Source: CAYSPU01 sp964432995 (GTDB lineage: Bacteria > Verrucomicrobiota > Verrucomicrobiia > Limisphaerales > JAHDYP01). From it: a stretch of 8,817 bases of DNA. The notes under the pieces are model-generated. The model saw nothing but the letters and a program-made list of their open reading frames with translations. It did not search any database and was not told the DNA's origin. This document shows, piece after piece, positions 1-6,246 of the stretch (position 1 is the stretch's first letter; every line of letters begins with the position of its first letter). The stretch spans positions 1 through 8,817 of the forward strand of contig CAYSPU010000241.1 in NCBI GenBank assembly GCA_964432995.1, in the 5' to 3' direction. Position numbers and translations under genes: made by a program.

Positions 1-2
1 TG

Positions 3-806
3 CTGGTGGTGATCGCCATCATCGCCATCCTGGCGGGGATGCTCCTCCCGGCCCTCGCCAAGGCGAAGGCCAAGGCGCAGGGCATCACGTGCATGAACAA
101 CACCAAGCAGCTCGCGCTCGCCTTCATTCTCTACGCGGGCGACGCCAACGAGGTTCTTCTGACCTGTCTGGACGGCATGCCGGGGCGGGTCAACTGGATC
201 CAAGGCAGCCTGGACTCCTGGGACGCCTCGACCGCGGACCCCAGGTATTTGACCAACAGCCCGCTGTACCAGTATGTCGGCGGGAGCCAGGAGGTCTTCC
301 GGTGTCCGGCGGACAAGTCGACCGTCCGGGTCGGAGGCAAGACCGTGCCGCGGATCCGGAGCAACTCGATGAGCCAGGTGTTTGCGTTCGGCGATTGGCT
401 CGACGGCTCGGGAACGGGTCGGAACCAGACGCGGTGGCGGATCTACGAGAAAGAGTCGCACATCGTCATTCCCACGAAGACCTTTGTGTTTGTGGATGAA
501 CACCCGAACAGCATCAACGACGCAGCGTTCGCCACCCAATGCACCGGTGCCGAGGCCCGGAGCACCGCCCGGATCATCGACATCCCGGCCAACTACCACA
601 ACGGCGCGTGCGGCTTTTCGTTCGCCGACGGGCACTCGGAGATCAAGAAGTGGCAGGGGGTGTCTTCGGGGCACGACAGCAAGCGTGGCCTGCGCAACAT
701 GCAGGTGTCCTTCACCGGCAACGTCAACCTCTCCCTCAATTTCGCCGCCCTCGATTCCTGGATGGACTCGAAATGGATGGCGGACAACAGCACGGTGGAG
801 CGGTAA
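3..806 (+). CDS. H-X9-DG type pseudopilin (type II secretion / pilin-like), 5' end cut by window edge
   Basis: The visible frame opens inside the hydrophobic N-terminal helix (LVVIAIIAILAGMLLPALA), followed by a lysine/alanine-rich stretch. This is the classic prepilin N-methylation helix. The signal region with its FTLIE-type cleavage site must lie just outside the window. Near the C-terminus, His199 (numbered from the first visible codon) is followed by nine residues and then Asp209-Gly, the H-X9-DG motif of the prepilin-processing-associated family abundant in Verrucomicrobiota, Planctomycetota and Lentisphaerota. The protein would be processed by a prepilin peptidase and act at the cell envelope. 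Its exact role is unknown for most family members. About 267 residues are visible, so only roughly 10-20 are missing. It converges with the copper ATPase gene across a long gene-free gap. Family assignment is firm and function is not. Confidence 0.93.
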   Translation: MVVIAIIAILAGMLLPALAKAKAKAQGITCMNNTKQLALAFILYAGDANEVLLTCLDGMPGRVNWIQGSLDSWDASTADPRYLTNSPLYQYVGGSQEVFRCPADKSTVRVGGKTVPRIRSNSMSQVFAFGDWLDGSGTGRNQTRWRIYEKESHIVIPTKTFVFVDEHPNSINDAAFATQCTGAEARSTARIIDIPANYHNGACGFSFADGHSEIKKWQGVSSGHDSKRGLRNMQVSFTGNVNLSLNFAALDSWMDSKWMADNSTVER

Positions 807-810
807 CGAC

Positions 811-840
811 CTTGCCCGTGGGCGAGATGACCGGAACCGG
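811..840 (+). terminator. weak stem-loops after the pseudopilin stop
   Basis: Five bases after the TAA, CTTGCCC (811-817) can pair with GGGCGAG (820-826) with one G-U pair. CCGG-AA-CCGG follows at 831-840. There is no T-run, so this is a possible RNA end-structure rather than a clear intrinsic terminator. Confidence 0.25.
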
Positions 841-1155
841 CGTGCGCCGCCTGCGGAGGTTTAGGGGTTTACGGTTCACGGTTCAGAGTTGGGAGGCGTG
901 GCCGGTTGGCCGGTGCGGGAGCTTGCTGCTACCGAGAACAGACCGTTTCCGGGCACCGGGGATTGGGAAATCGGTGCGTGCAGACACCGCGGTGCGGCGG
1001 CGCTCTCCCATGCTGGTGCGCCTCCCGCGGGCTCTGAACAGAAGCACGCCAAGGACCGCAAAGCCGGGACCCAGGGATTGCAGTTCTTGGCAGCGCGTGC
1101 AATCTCCCGTTGTAGCTCAAGGAGCCATGAATCCCCCCCGACCACGTTTTCTGCT

Positions 1156-1324
1156 GCGGGTCGAGAAGACCCGCGGTCCCGGAAAGGCTGCCGGGCCTGC
1201 GGGTGTGGTTGGACGATCGATAGCCCGCGAGGTTCTGGACCGCGGCTCATCTCGAGCCGCAGCCAAGCGTGTGTGCGATCCGGTGCGGGTCAGAAGACCC
1301 GGAGCGCGACCGGTCCCCGGTCGC
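1156..1324. repeat. cluster of four perfect hairpins
   Basis: Four exact inverted repeats lie close together: GCGGGTC-gagaa-GACCCGC (1156-1174), GCGGCTC-atctc-GAGCCGC (1242-1260), CGGGTC-agaa-GACCCG (1286-1301) and GCGACCGG-tcc-CCGGTCGC (1306-1324). The first and third are nearly the same sequence, differing by one base in the loop, so they look like two copies of one unit. There are no T-runs. Function is unknown; REP-like repeats or transcription-end structures are both possible. Confidence 0.6.
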
Positions 1325-1387
1325 AGCGGTTGCGCTGGGCGGCAGTGCGCCGATGGTTCGAGATCGCGTCCGGCACTTGATGCTGCT

Positions 1388-1490
1388 GCCCGCCGGGACG
1401 GCGGGCGGTCCGGAGCGGCCAGACGGTGCTGGCCGCCCACCGACAACCTGGGGATGCACCGGCCGGTCGCTTCCGACTGTCGCACCGGCC
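1388..1490. repeat. cluster of three perfect hairpins
   Basis: Exact inverted repeats are GCCCGCC-gggac-GGCGGGC (1388-1406), GCGGCCAG-acggtg-CTGGCCGC (1415-1436) and GGCCGGT (1461-1467) with ACCGGCC (1484-1490) across 16 bases. They continue the hairpin series of this gap and have no coding potential around them. Confidence 0.55.
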
Positions 1491-1507
1491 CACCGTCGCA
1501 CTGTCGC

Positions 1508-1576
1508 GCCCGCCTTCTCTCTGAGCTTCGGCGGGCAGGCCATCTCACCCACCATCGCTCTGCGAGCTACGGTGGG
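1508..1576 (-). terminator. two stem-loops at the end of the copper ATPase gene
   Basis: Read on the - strand, CCCACC (1576-1571) pairs with GGTGGG (1553-1548), with an inner GCTC-gca-GAGC stem. The hairpin therefore lies on the last ten codons of the ATPase gene, directly before its TGA. A second stem, GCCCGCC (1536-1530) with GGCGGGC (1514-1508), follows, again with an inner CTC-aga-GAG. The pair could end transcription from the ATPase gene. No T-run follows, and the two-unit design looks more like an inserted repeat than an ordinary terminator. Confidence 0.45.
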
Positions 1577-3851
1577 CGGGTTGTCTCCACCGCAGCAACC
1601 GGAGGGCGTTGCCAATGACGATAAGATCGGACAATCCCATGGCCAGGGCGCAGACGATCGGGCTGAGAAAACCGAGGGCGGCCAGGGGGATGGCGGCGGC
1701 GTTGTAGAAGAAGGCCCAGAAGAGATTCTGGCGGATGGTGCGCAGGGTGGCCTGCGCCAACTCGATCGCCTCGGGAATCGCCTGCAGATCGGATTGCAGC
1801 AGGATGACATCGGCGGCCTCGCGGGCGACGTCGCTGGCCTTGCTGACGGCGATGCCGAGGGCGGCCTGCTCGAGGGCGGGGGCGTCGTTGATGCCGTCGC
1901 CGACGAAGGCGACGCGTTCGCCGCGGCTCTGGAGGGTCTCGAGGCGGGCGGCTTTTTGGTCGGGCGGAACTTCGGCCAGAACGCGGTCGGCGGGGATACC
2001 GGCGGCGCGGGCGATGGCCAGGGCCGTGCCGTGTTGGTCGCCGGTGAGCATGGCGACGCGCAGTCCGCGAGCAGTCAGTTGCGCGACGATGTCGGCAGCG
2101 TTGGGCTTGAGTTCGTCGCGGAGGGCAAACAGGCCGAGCAGGCTTTGGTCCTGGGCGAGGCCGATGACGGTGGCGCCTTGGGTGGTCCATTCGCCGGCGA
2201 AGGCGGTGCCGGGGTCGAGGTTGACGTGGCATTGATGGAGCCAGCGGAGGGAGCCGAGTCGGAGGGTGGCACCGGACCACGAGGCCTGGATGCCTTGGCC
2301 GCGGAGTTCCTCCCAGGCGCGGAGGGCGAGCGGTGCGGTTTCGGGAGCCGAACGTCGGGCCCAATCGGCGAGGGCGACGCTGAGCGGGTGGTTCGAGGAG
2401 GCAGCCAATCCGGCGAGCAGTGCGTGGAGGGTGGAATTGGGCGGGCTGACAAGGGTGTGTTCGGCGACGACAGAAGCCTGTCCGCGGGTCAGGGTGCCGG
2501 TTTTGTCGAAGACGACGGTGGTGAGCGTGCCGGATTTCTCGAGGGCCTGGCCGTCGCGGATGAGGATGCCGCGGCGGGCGGCGGCGTTGGTGCCGGCAAG
2601 GATGGCGGCGGGGGTGGCGAGGCCCATGGCACAGGGGCAGGCGACGATGAGGACGGCAGTGGCGTGGATGAAGGCGGCGGCGAGCGGCGTGGCGGGGAGC
2701 AGCCCGTGGGGCAGGAAAGGCAGGAAGACCTGGCGGAAGCGCTGTGCCCCGTCGTAGTCCAGCGCCCACCAGAGACCCGTAGCGAGGGCCACGAGCACCA
2801 CGACCGGCACAAAGACGTTGCTGATGCGGTCCGCGAGACGCTGGATGCGGGCGCGGCTGGACTGGGCGCGCTGGACGACGGCGATGATGTGGGCCAGCGC
2901 GGTGGCTTCGCCGGTGGCGGTTACGCGGGCGACCAGGCGTCCGTTGCGGTTCACCGTGCCGGCGTAGAGCGGCGCGCCCGGAGCCTTCTCGATGGGCAGC
3001 GATTCACCGGTGAGCATCGATTCGTCGACGGCGGAAGCACCGTCCGTCACCACGGCGTCCACAGGGACGCGGTCGCCGGGTTTGAGGAGGATTTCGTCGC
3101 CGGCTTCGAGGTCGGCGACGGGGACTTCGGCATCTGAGCCATCAGGCTGACGCCGGCGGGCGGTTGGAGGTGCGAGTTTGATCAAGGCGCGCAATGCTCC
3201 AGCGGCGCGAGCACCGGCGATGGCTTCGAGCCAATGGCCGGTGCTGATGAGGGTAACGATGGCGGCGGCTTCGAGGAAGTAGAGGTGGCCCGGCGCGGCC
3301 TGGAGCAGGGCCCAGGTGCTGTAGCCGAAGGCCGCGCTCGAGCCGAGCGCCACGAGGGTGTCCATGTTCGAAGCGCCGCGTTGCAGTTGCCGCCAGGCGC
3401 CGACGAAGAATCCGCGGCCGCAGACGGCGAGCACCGGTGCAGCCAGGGCGAACCCGACGTAATGGAACCAGGTCTCGTGGCCCAGGCCGAGCACCCATTC
3501 GCCGATGAGCAAGGGTGCGGTGAGTAACGCGCCAAAGAGCACGTTGAATCGCCACGCCGCGAGCGGCGAAGGCGCCGCTTCCGAACCGGCGGGCCCCTCG
3601 GCTTCGAGAACGCGCGCGCGGTAGCCCGCCGCCTGCACCGCCGCCGTGAGCAGTTCGTTCGTTGGTTGAACCGCGCCCTTCCAGCGGACGGTGGCGCGCC
3701 CTTGCTCGAGCCGCACCTGAACGTCCTCGACGCCCTCGACCTCTTGCAGCGCTTCGGCAACGTGACGCGCACAGTTGCCGCAGTTCATGCCGCCGACGGC
3801 GAGTTCGGTCACCCGTGTGGGTTCGTTCACGGAAGCGTTCACCGCGGACAC
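1545..3851 (-). CDS. copA: Cu(I)-translocating P1B-type ATPase
   Basis: This inner-membrane pump exports Cu(I) (or Ag(I)) using ATP. Numbered from the chosen GTG start (768 residues), one N-terminal heavy-metal-associated domain carries GMNCGNC (Cys24, Cys27). Eight membrane segments are apparent. The actuator loop has TGES at 281-284, and membrane helix 6 has the metal-site CPC at 405-407. The phosphorylated Asp449 lies in DKTGTLT, the nucleotide domain has HP at 488-489, and GDGINDAPAL is at 651-660. Helix 7 carries YN, and helix 8 reads MGLSD where textbook CopA has MxxSS. The frame stays open upstream to ATGs at 3923 and 3962, but that stretch is a dispersed repeat coding RESCSE-type filler. 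GTG 3851, with GGGG just before it, is therefore preferred; GTGs at 3839 and 3827 are also possible. The last ten codons fall in a hairpin repeat. No copper regulator or chaperone gene is adjacent. Confidence 0.93.
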   Translation of the reverse strand: MSAVNASVNEPTRVTELAVGGMNCGNCARHVAEALQEVEGVEDVQVRLEQGRATVRWKGAVQPTNELLTAAVQAAGYRARVLEAEGPAGSEAAPSPLAAWRFNVLFGALLTAPLLIGEWVLGLGHETWFHYVGFALAAPVLAVCGRGFFVGAWRQLQRGASNMDTLVALGSSAAFGYSTWALLQAAPGHLYFLEAAAIVTLISTGHWLEAIAGARAAGALRALIKLAPPTARRRQPDGSDAEVPVADLEAGDEILLKPGDRVPVDAVVTDGASAVDESMLTGESLPIEKAPGAPLYAGTVNRNGRLVARVTATGEATALAHIIAVVQRAQSSRARIQRLADRISNVFVPVVVLVALATGLWWALDYDGAQRFRQVFLPFLPHGLLPATPLAAAFIHATAVLIVACPCAMGLATPAAILAGTNAAARRGILIRDGQALEKSGTLTTVVFDKTGTLTRGQASVVAEHTLVSPPNSTLHALLAGLAASSNHPLSVALADWARRSAPETAPLALRAWEELRGQGIQASWSGATLRLGSLRWLHQCHVNLDPGTAFAGEWTTQGATVIGLAQDQSLLGLFALRDELKPNAADIVAQLTARGLRVAMLTGDQHGTALAIARAAGIPADRVLAEVPPDQKAARLETLQSRGERVAFVGDGINDAPALEQAALGIAVSKASDVAREAADVILLQSDLQAIPEAIELAQATLRTIRQNLFWAFFYNAAAIPLAALGFLSPIVCALAMGLSDLIVIGNALRLLRWRQPAHRSSQSDGG

Positions 3852-3855
3852 GTTA

Positions 3856-3873
3856 CCCCGAAAAATGGCGGGG
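3856..3873 (-). promoter_or_regulatory. hairpin overlapping the likely copA ribosome-binding site
   Basis: CCCCG (3856-3860) and CGGGG (3869-3873) form a perfect 5-bp stem around an 8-base loop, ending 4 bases before the proposed GTG start. On the - strand the GGGG that would serve as ribosome-binding site is in the stem. It is also the left end of the 52-bp dispersed repeat, so a regulatory role is only a possibility. Confidence 0.3.
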
Positions 3874-3907
3874 CGCGACTCCGAGCAGGACTCGCGAGCA
3901 GGCTCCG
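3856..3907. repeat. 52-bp dispersed repeat, copy A
   Basis: It matches 6398-6449 in the same orientation with three substitutions and two single-base indels. It begins CCCCGAAAA(A)TGG and continues through an imperfect hairpin, CGCGAcTCC-gagca-GGAcTCGCG. It lies immediately upstream of the preferred copA start, where it would otherwise be translated as an N-terminal extension. The 18-mer CTCCGAGCAGGACTCGCG inside it (3879-3896) is repeated at 3903-3920. Confidence 0.8.
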
Positions 3908-3920
3908 AGCAGGACTCGCG
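3879..3920. repeat. 18-bp direct repeat, period 24
   Basis: CTCCGAGCAGGACTCGCG occurs at 3879-3896 and again at 3903-3920, separated by AGCAGG. Two units only, so not a CRISPR. It gives the RESCSE repeat seen if copA is read from an upstream ATG. Confidence 0.75.
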
Positions 3921-3999
3921 CATGGGAGGGGGCCTGGGTGCGGAGTCGAGACGCACACGCACATCCCTCGGTTCCTCGCGGAGTGAAGGACGGGAGACT

Positions 4000-4026
4000 A
4001 CGGATGAACACCGATGGACACGGATT
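4000..4026. repeat. short period-10 repeat (ACGGATGAAC type)
   Basis: Units ACGGATGAAC, ACCGATGGAC and ACGGATT follow one another at a 10-base period. Sequences of this style (a chain of ACGGAT and CCGATGGACAC words) are familiar between genes in environmental Verrucomicrobiota and similar genomes; that comparison is from memory, not a search. Confidence 0.5.
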
Positions 4027-4133
4027 CAGCCCAGGATTGGGCGAGTGCCCCCAAGGCGCGGGGAGACTTCAAGTTGGACGCCGCGTCGGCGGAGGAGCGT
4101 CGAAGCATCCCCCTCCCATGAACCGGCGGGTCT

Positions 4134-4158
4134 GAGGTCGGCAAGCCGGCGAGTCGGC
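4134..4158 (+). repeat. 25-bp inverted repeat, left copy
   Basis: GAGGTCGGCA-A-GCCGGCGAGTCGGC here is the reverse complement of 4389-4413 with one mismatch. The similarity continues more weakly for about 17 bases outward (TGAAcCGGC against TGAAtCGGC). The two copies enclose about 230 bp with no gene. Confidence 0.75.
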
Positions 4159-4189
4159 GTCGCTCCTCTTCTTCTCGTCGCGATGGCCT

Positions 4190-4211
4190 GGACGCGCGGG
4201 GCCGCGCGTCC
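4190..4211. repeat. GGACGC...GCGTCC hairpin, copy 1
   Basis: GGACGCGCGG and CCGCGCGTCC form a perfect 10-bp stem with a 2-base loop, followed by CTCCCTGC. The element at 6247-6270 has the same skeleton and flank, and the one stem difference is a compensated C-G to G-C swap. Confidence 0.75.
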
Positions 4212-4278
4212 CTCCCTGCCTGTTCAGGGGTGCGATACGCGAATGGCTTCGGCGGGTTCTCACCCGGCTACGCCACCC

Positions 4279-4299
4279 TCTCCCCTTCCGAGGGGGAGA
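4279..4299. repeat. TCTCCCC / GGGGAGA hairpin
   Basis: TCTCCCC (4279-4285) pairs with GGGGAGA (4293-4299). It lies downstream of the cysteine-rich gene on the - strand and could act as an RNA end-structure, but it has no T-run. Confidence 0.35.
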
Positions 4300-4303
4300 A
4301 GTG

Positions 4304-4321
4304 CGCCGACTGACGTCGGCG
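4304..4321. repeat. CGCCGAC-tgac-GTCGGCG hairpin, possible half of the REPIN-like unit
   Basis: A perfect 7-bp stem with a 4-base loop is followed by GCTACGG. The right arm of the double hairpin at 6370-6393 reads GCCGACA-ggaa-TGTCGGCGCTACG, so this looks like a degenerate single half of that element. GGGATTCATGGGAAGC follows at 4327. Confidence 0.45.
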
Positions 4322-4388
4322 GCTACGGGATTCATGGGAAGCTGCGACATCCAGCCGGCAAGTGCATATGGGGCCCATGAACCGATTT

Positions 4389-4413
4389 GCCGACTCGCCG
4401 GCATGCCGACCTC
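4389..4413 (-). repeat. 25-bp inverted repeat, right copy
   Basis: Reverse complement of 4134-4158 with one mismatch. It contains its own palindrome CGGCATGCCG (4399-4408). It lies about 60 bases past the stop codon of the cysteine-rich gene. Confidence 0.75.
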
Positions 4414-4472
4414 CGAAGTGCCGATTCAGGGAAGTGTCCATGGAACAACGTGTAGTCGGGGCCATCGGAGCG

Positions 4473-4787
4473 TCAGTCGAGGGAATCGCCGAAGTAGGCG
4501 CGATGAGCGGCACACCGGCATTTTTTGTCCCAGGGCTCGGAACATTGGCGGATGAGTCCGACGCGACGGTCCCCCTCCTCTTTCGGGATGGGGTCGGACC
4601 TGCTGCCCGTCTCCGGGCCGCAGAAGGTCTCCCACCACGTCACCTTGGTGTAAACCTGGCAGACGGGGCATAGATAATAGCACTCCGAGCATTCATCGCC
4701 CAGGATGCTGCCGGACATGGAGGCGACGAGGTCTTCCTTGGCCAGAGGCCGCTGGCATTGCGCGCATTGGTAGAGGTCGTCGGACAT
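4473..4787 (-). CDS. small cysteine-rich (zinc-ribbon-like) protein, unknown function
   Basis: The protein has 104 residues. Cysteines are arranged as CxxC (8, 11), CxxC (33, 36), CxxC (40, 43), then single Cys56 and Cys82 and a C-x-C...H group (90, 92, His95). That is enough ligands for two or more zinc or iron-sulfur sites. There is no signal peptide or membrane segment, so it is probably cytoplasmic. The ATG at 4787 is preferred over one nine codons upstream because it overlaps the stop of the dehydrogenase gene (TGATG), a usual sign of translational coupling. The middle is rich in aromatic residues (YYLCPVCQVY, TWWETF) and the C-terminus is basic then acidic. I do not recognise a named family. 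It could be a metal-binding adaptor or accessory of the preceding enzyme; that is a guess from the coupling only. Confidence 0.85.
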   Translation of the reverse strand: MSDDLYQCAQCQRPLAKEDLVASMSGSILGDECSECYYLCPVCQVYTKVTWWETFCGPETGSRSDPIPKEEGDRRVGLIRQCSEPWDKKCRCAAHRAYFGDSLD

Positions 4788-6133
4788 CAGAGGTAGTGCT
4801 TGGGGAACTTCCACGGCCGGCGGTATTCGGGAATGGCGCGCTTGGCGGCCTCGCTGTCGCCGACGATGCGTTCGCGTTCAGAATCGAAAGCGATGGAGCG
4901 TCCGAGCCGGAGCGAGAGCAGGCTGAGGACGATGGGCACGTCCACCTTGACGTGGTAGAAGACGCTGCAGGTGGGTTGTTGCCGCGACTTGATGCAGTCG
5001 AGCCATTCGCGTTCGTGGCCTGGGGAGGACGGGATCGAGTGCGGGGGTGGTTCCCAGCCTTTCATGCGGTCGCCTTCAGGGATTACGCGCAGCATATCGT
5101 AACTCGCGTACAAGGTGCCGTTGACTCCCTGAAAGTAGATTCCCAGCCGGCGGGCGGGTTCGACCTGGCCGCGCATGATGAAGTCGTAGCTGTTGGTGAG
5201 GGACGACATCCAGGTGAGGGTGAGGCCGGGGTATTGCCAGAGGACTTCGTGGTGATCGTAGGCGTCGCCGTCGTCGTTCACGGTGAAGCGCCCGCCGGAG
5301 GCACTGGTGATCCTGGGGTAGCCGAGGTTGAGCGCCCAGACCGGCAGATCGATGATGTGCGGCGCCATGCCGGGGGTCCAACCGCCGCTATAATCCATCC
5401 ACGAGCTGTGGTAATAGGCGTCCCGGGCGAGCACCGGGTGGAACGGGCAGAGCGGTGCCGGCCCGCACCACATCTCCCAGTCCAGGTCATCCGGCTTGGG
5501 GGTCGCCGGCGTCCGGCCCACGCCTTCGGGCCCTTGGTTCATGACGTTGAAAGTGCGAACGACGCCGACGTGCCCGAGGCGCTGCGCGCGGATCAGTTCG
5601 ACGACGCGGCGGTAGTTCTCGCCGGCGTGAATCTGGGTGCCGATCTGGGAGATGCGACCGTGTTTCCGGACGGCGTTGCGCACGGCCAGGCTCTCGCCAA
5701 GGTGCAGCGTCATCGGTTTCTGCAGGTAGATGTCCTTGCCCGCTTCGCAGGCCGCGATGGCGTTCAGCGTGTGCCAATGCGGAGGAGTGGCGATGATGAC
5801 GGCGTCGAGGTCGGGCTGCTGGAGCATCTCGCGGAAGTCGCCGTAGGTCTTGCATGTGTCACGGAACTGGGCGGCCACGGCGTCGCGCCGGGAACGCCAC
5901 ACATCGCAGGCGGCGGTGACGACGACGTCGGGGTGTTCGGCGCAGGCGTTGAGGTTGGCGCGGCCCATGCCGCCGCAGCCGAGCAAGCCGACGTGGATGC
6001 GGCTGTTGGGACCGGGCCGTGGGGCGGCGGCGGATTGGGCGCCGGCAAGATGCGGGGCGGCGAAGCCGATGGCGGTGACGGTGGCGGCCTTCTCGAGGAA
6101 GTCGCGCCGAGTGTAGGAGGAGGTGGTGTTCAT
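4787..6133 (-). CDS. Tat-exported Gfo/Idh/MocA-family oxidoreductase
   Basis: This is a probable NAD(P)-dependent sugar or polyol dehydrogenase carrying its cofactor out through the Tat system. Numbered from ATG 6133 (448 residues), a twin-arginine signal TRRDFL (8-13) is followed by a hydrophobic stretch to AGA|Q near residue 32. The Rossmann fingerprint GLLGCGGMG is at 49-57, with Asp77 at the end of the second strand. The conserved lysine is Lys139, in QKP where most members have EKP. The C-terminal domain carries MAPHIID with His259 and Asp262, in the place of the family's catalytic GxHxxD. An upstream in-frame ATG at 6217 would bury the Tat motif behind 28 unlikely residues, so it is rejected. 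No clear Shine-Dalgarno precedes the chosen start. The stop overlaps the next gene by one base. Tat-tagged members of this family are numerous in Verrucomicrobiota and Planctomycetota; the substrate cannot be read from sequence. Confidence 0.93.
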   Translation of the reverse strand: MNTTSSYTRRDFLEKAATVTAIGFAAPHLAGAQSAAAPRPGPNSRIHVGLLGCGGMGRANLNACAEHPDVVVTAACDVWRSRRDAVAAQFRDTCKTYGDFREMLQQPDLDAVIIATPPHWHTLNAIAACEAGKDIYLQKPMTLHLGESLAVRNAVRKHGRISQIGTQIHAGENYRRVVELIRAQRLGHVGVVRTFNVMNQGPEGVGRTPATPKPDDLDWEMWCGPAPLCPFHPVLARDAYYHSSWMDYSGGWTPGMAPHIIDLPVWALNLGYPRITSASGGRFTVNDDGDAYDHHEVLWQYPGLTLTWMSSLTNSYDFIMRGQVEPARRLGIYFQGVNGTLYASYDMLRVIPEGDRMKGWEPPPHSIPSSPGHEREWLDCIKSRQQPTCSVFYHVKVDVPIVLSLLSLRLGRSIAFDSERERIVGDSEAAKRAIPEYRRPWKFPKHYL

Positions 6134-6246
6134 GGATGTTTGGGGACAGTCAATGGTTGCTGCTGTCGATGTGAGTCGGCGGAAATCGGGATGACGTGTG
6201 ACTGCGACCCGCAGCAAAACGCATACGCCCTTGGCTGCGGCTCAAG

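Larger units (their letters stand above)
807..1544. other. gene-free stretch rich in short perfect hairpins
   Basis: No convincing gene is seen on either strand. Open frames cross it on both strands, but their translations are arginine/proline/glycine-rich, carry no recognisable motif and overlap one another. The left third holds a tandem ACGGTTC-ACGGTTC (871-884) and a CCATGAATCCC (1125-1135) that is the reverse complement of a motif found in the other gaps. From 1156 to 1536 there is a dense series of inverted repeats, listed separately. It separates two converging genes, so no promoter is required here. Confidence 0.6.
3852..4472. other. gene-free, repeat-filled gap between copA and the cysteine-rich gene
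   Basis: No convincing coding region is present on either strand. The stretch must hold the copA promoter and the 3' end of the dehydrogenase/cysteine-rich unit, yet no clear -10/-35 pair stands out. It contains a copy of the 52-bp repeat, a period-10 ACGGATGAAC-type repeat, a 25-bp inverted repeat pair, three hairpins and a GGGATTCATGGGAAGC motif shared with the next gap. Confidence 0.6.

Noticed and set aside
1345..1375. GGTTCGAGATC resembling a tRNA T-loop
   Set aside because: The flanking stem is only about four pairs, and no anticodon arm, D-arm or acceptor stem can be built around it.
539..1618. Open frame from inside the pseudopilin through the hairpin-rich gap
   Set aside because: The first part overlaps the pseudopilin in another frame and the rest translates to arginine-rich sequence across palindromes, with no recognisable domain.
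1269..3137. Long + strand open frame opposite copA (622 codons)
   Set aside because: It is antisense to a gene with every P-type ATPase motif. Its translation is glycine/glutamate/aspartate-rich low-complexity sequence, the expected mirror of GC-rich codon use.
3879..3920. Possible start of a CRISPR array
   Set aside because: There are only two 18-base units with a 6-base spacer. It is a local duplication inside the dispersed repeat.
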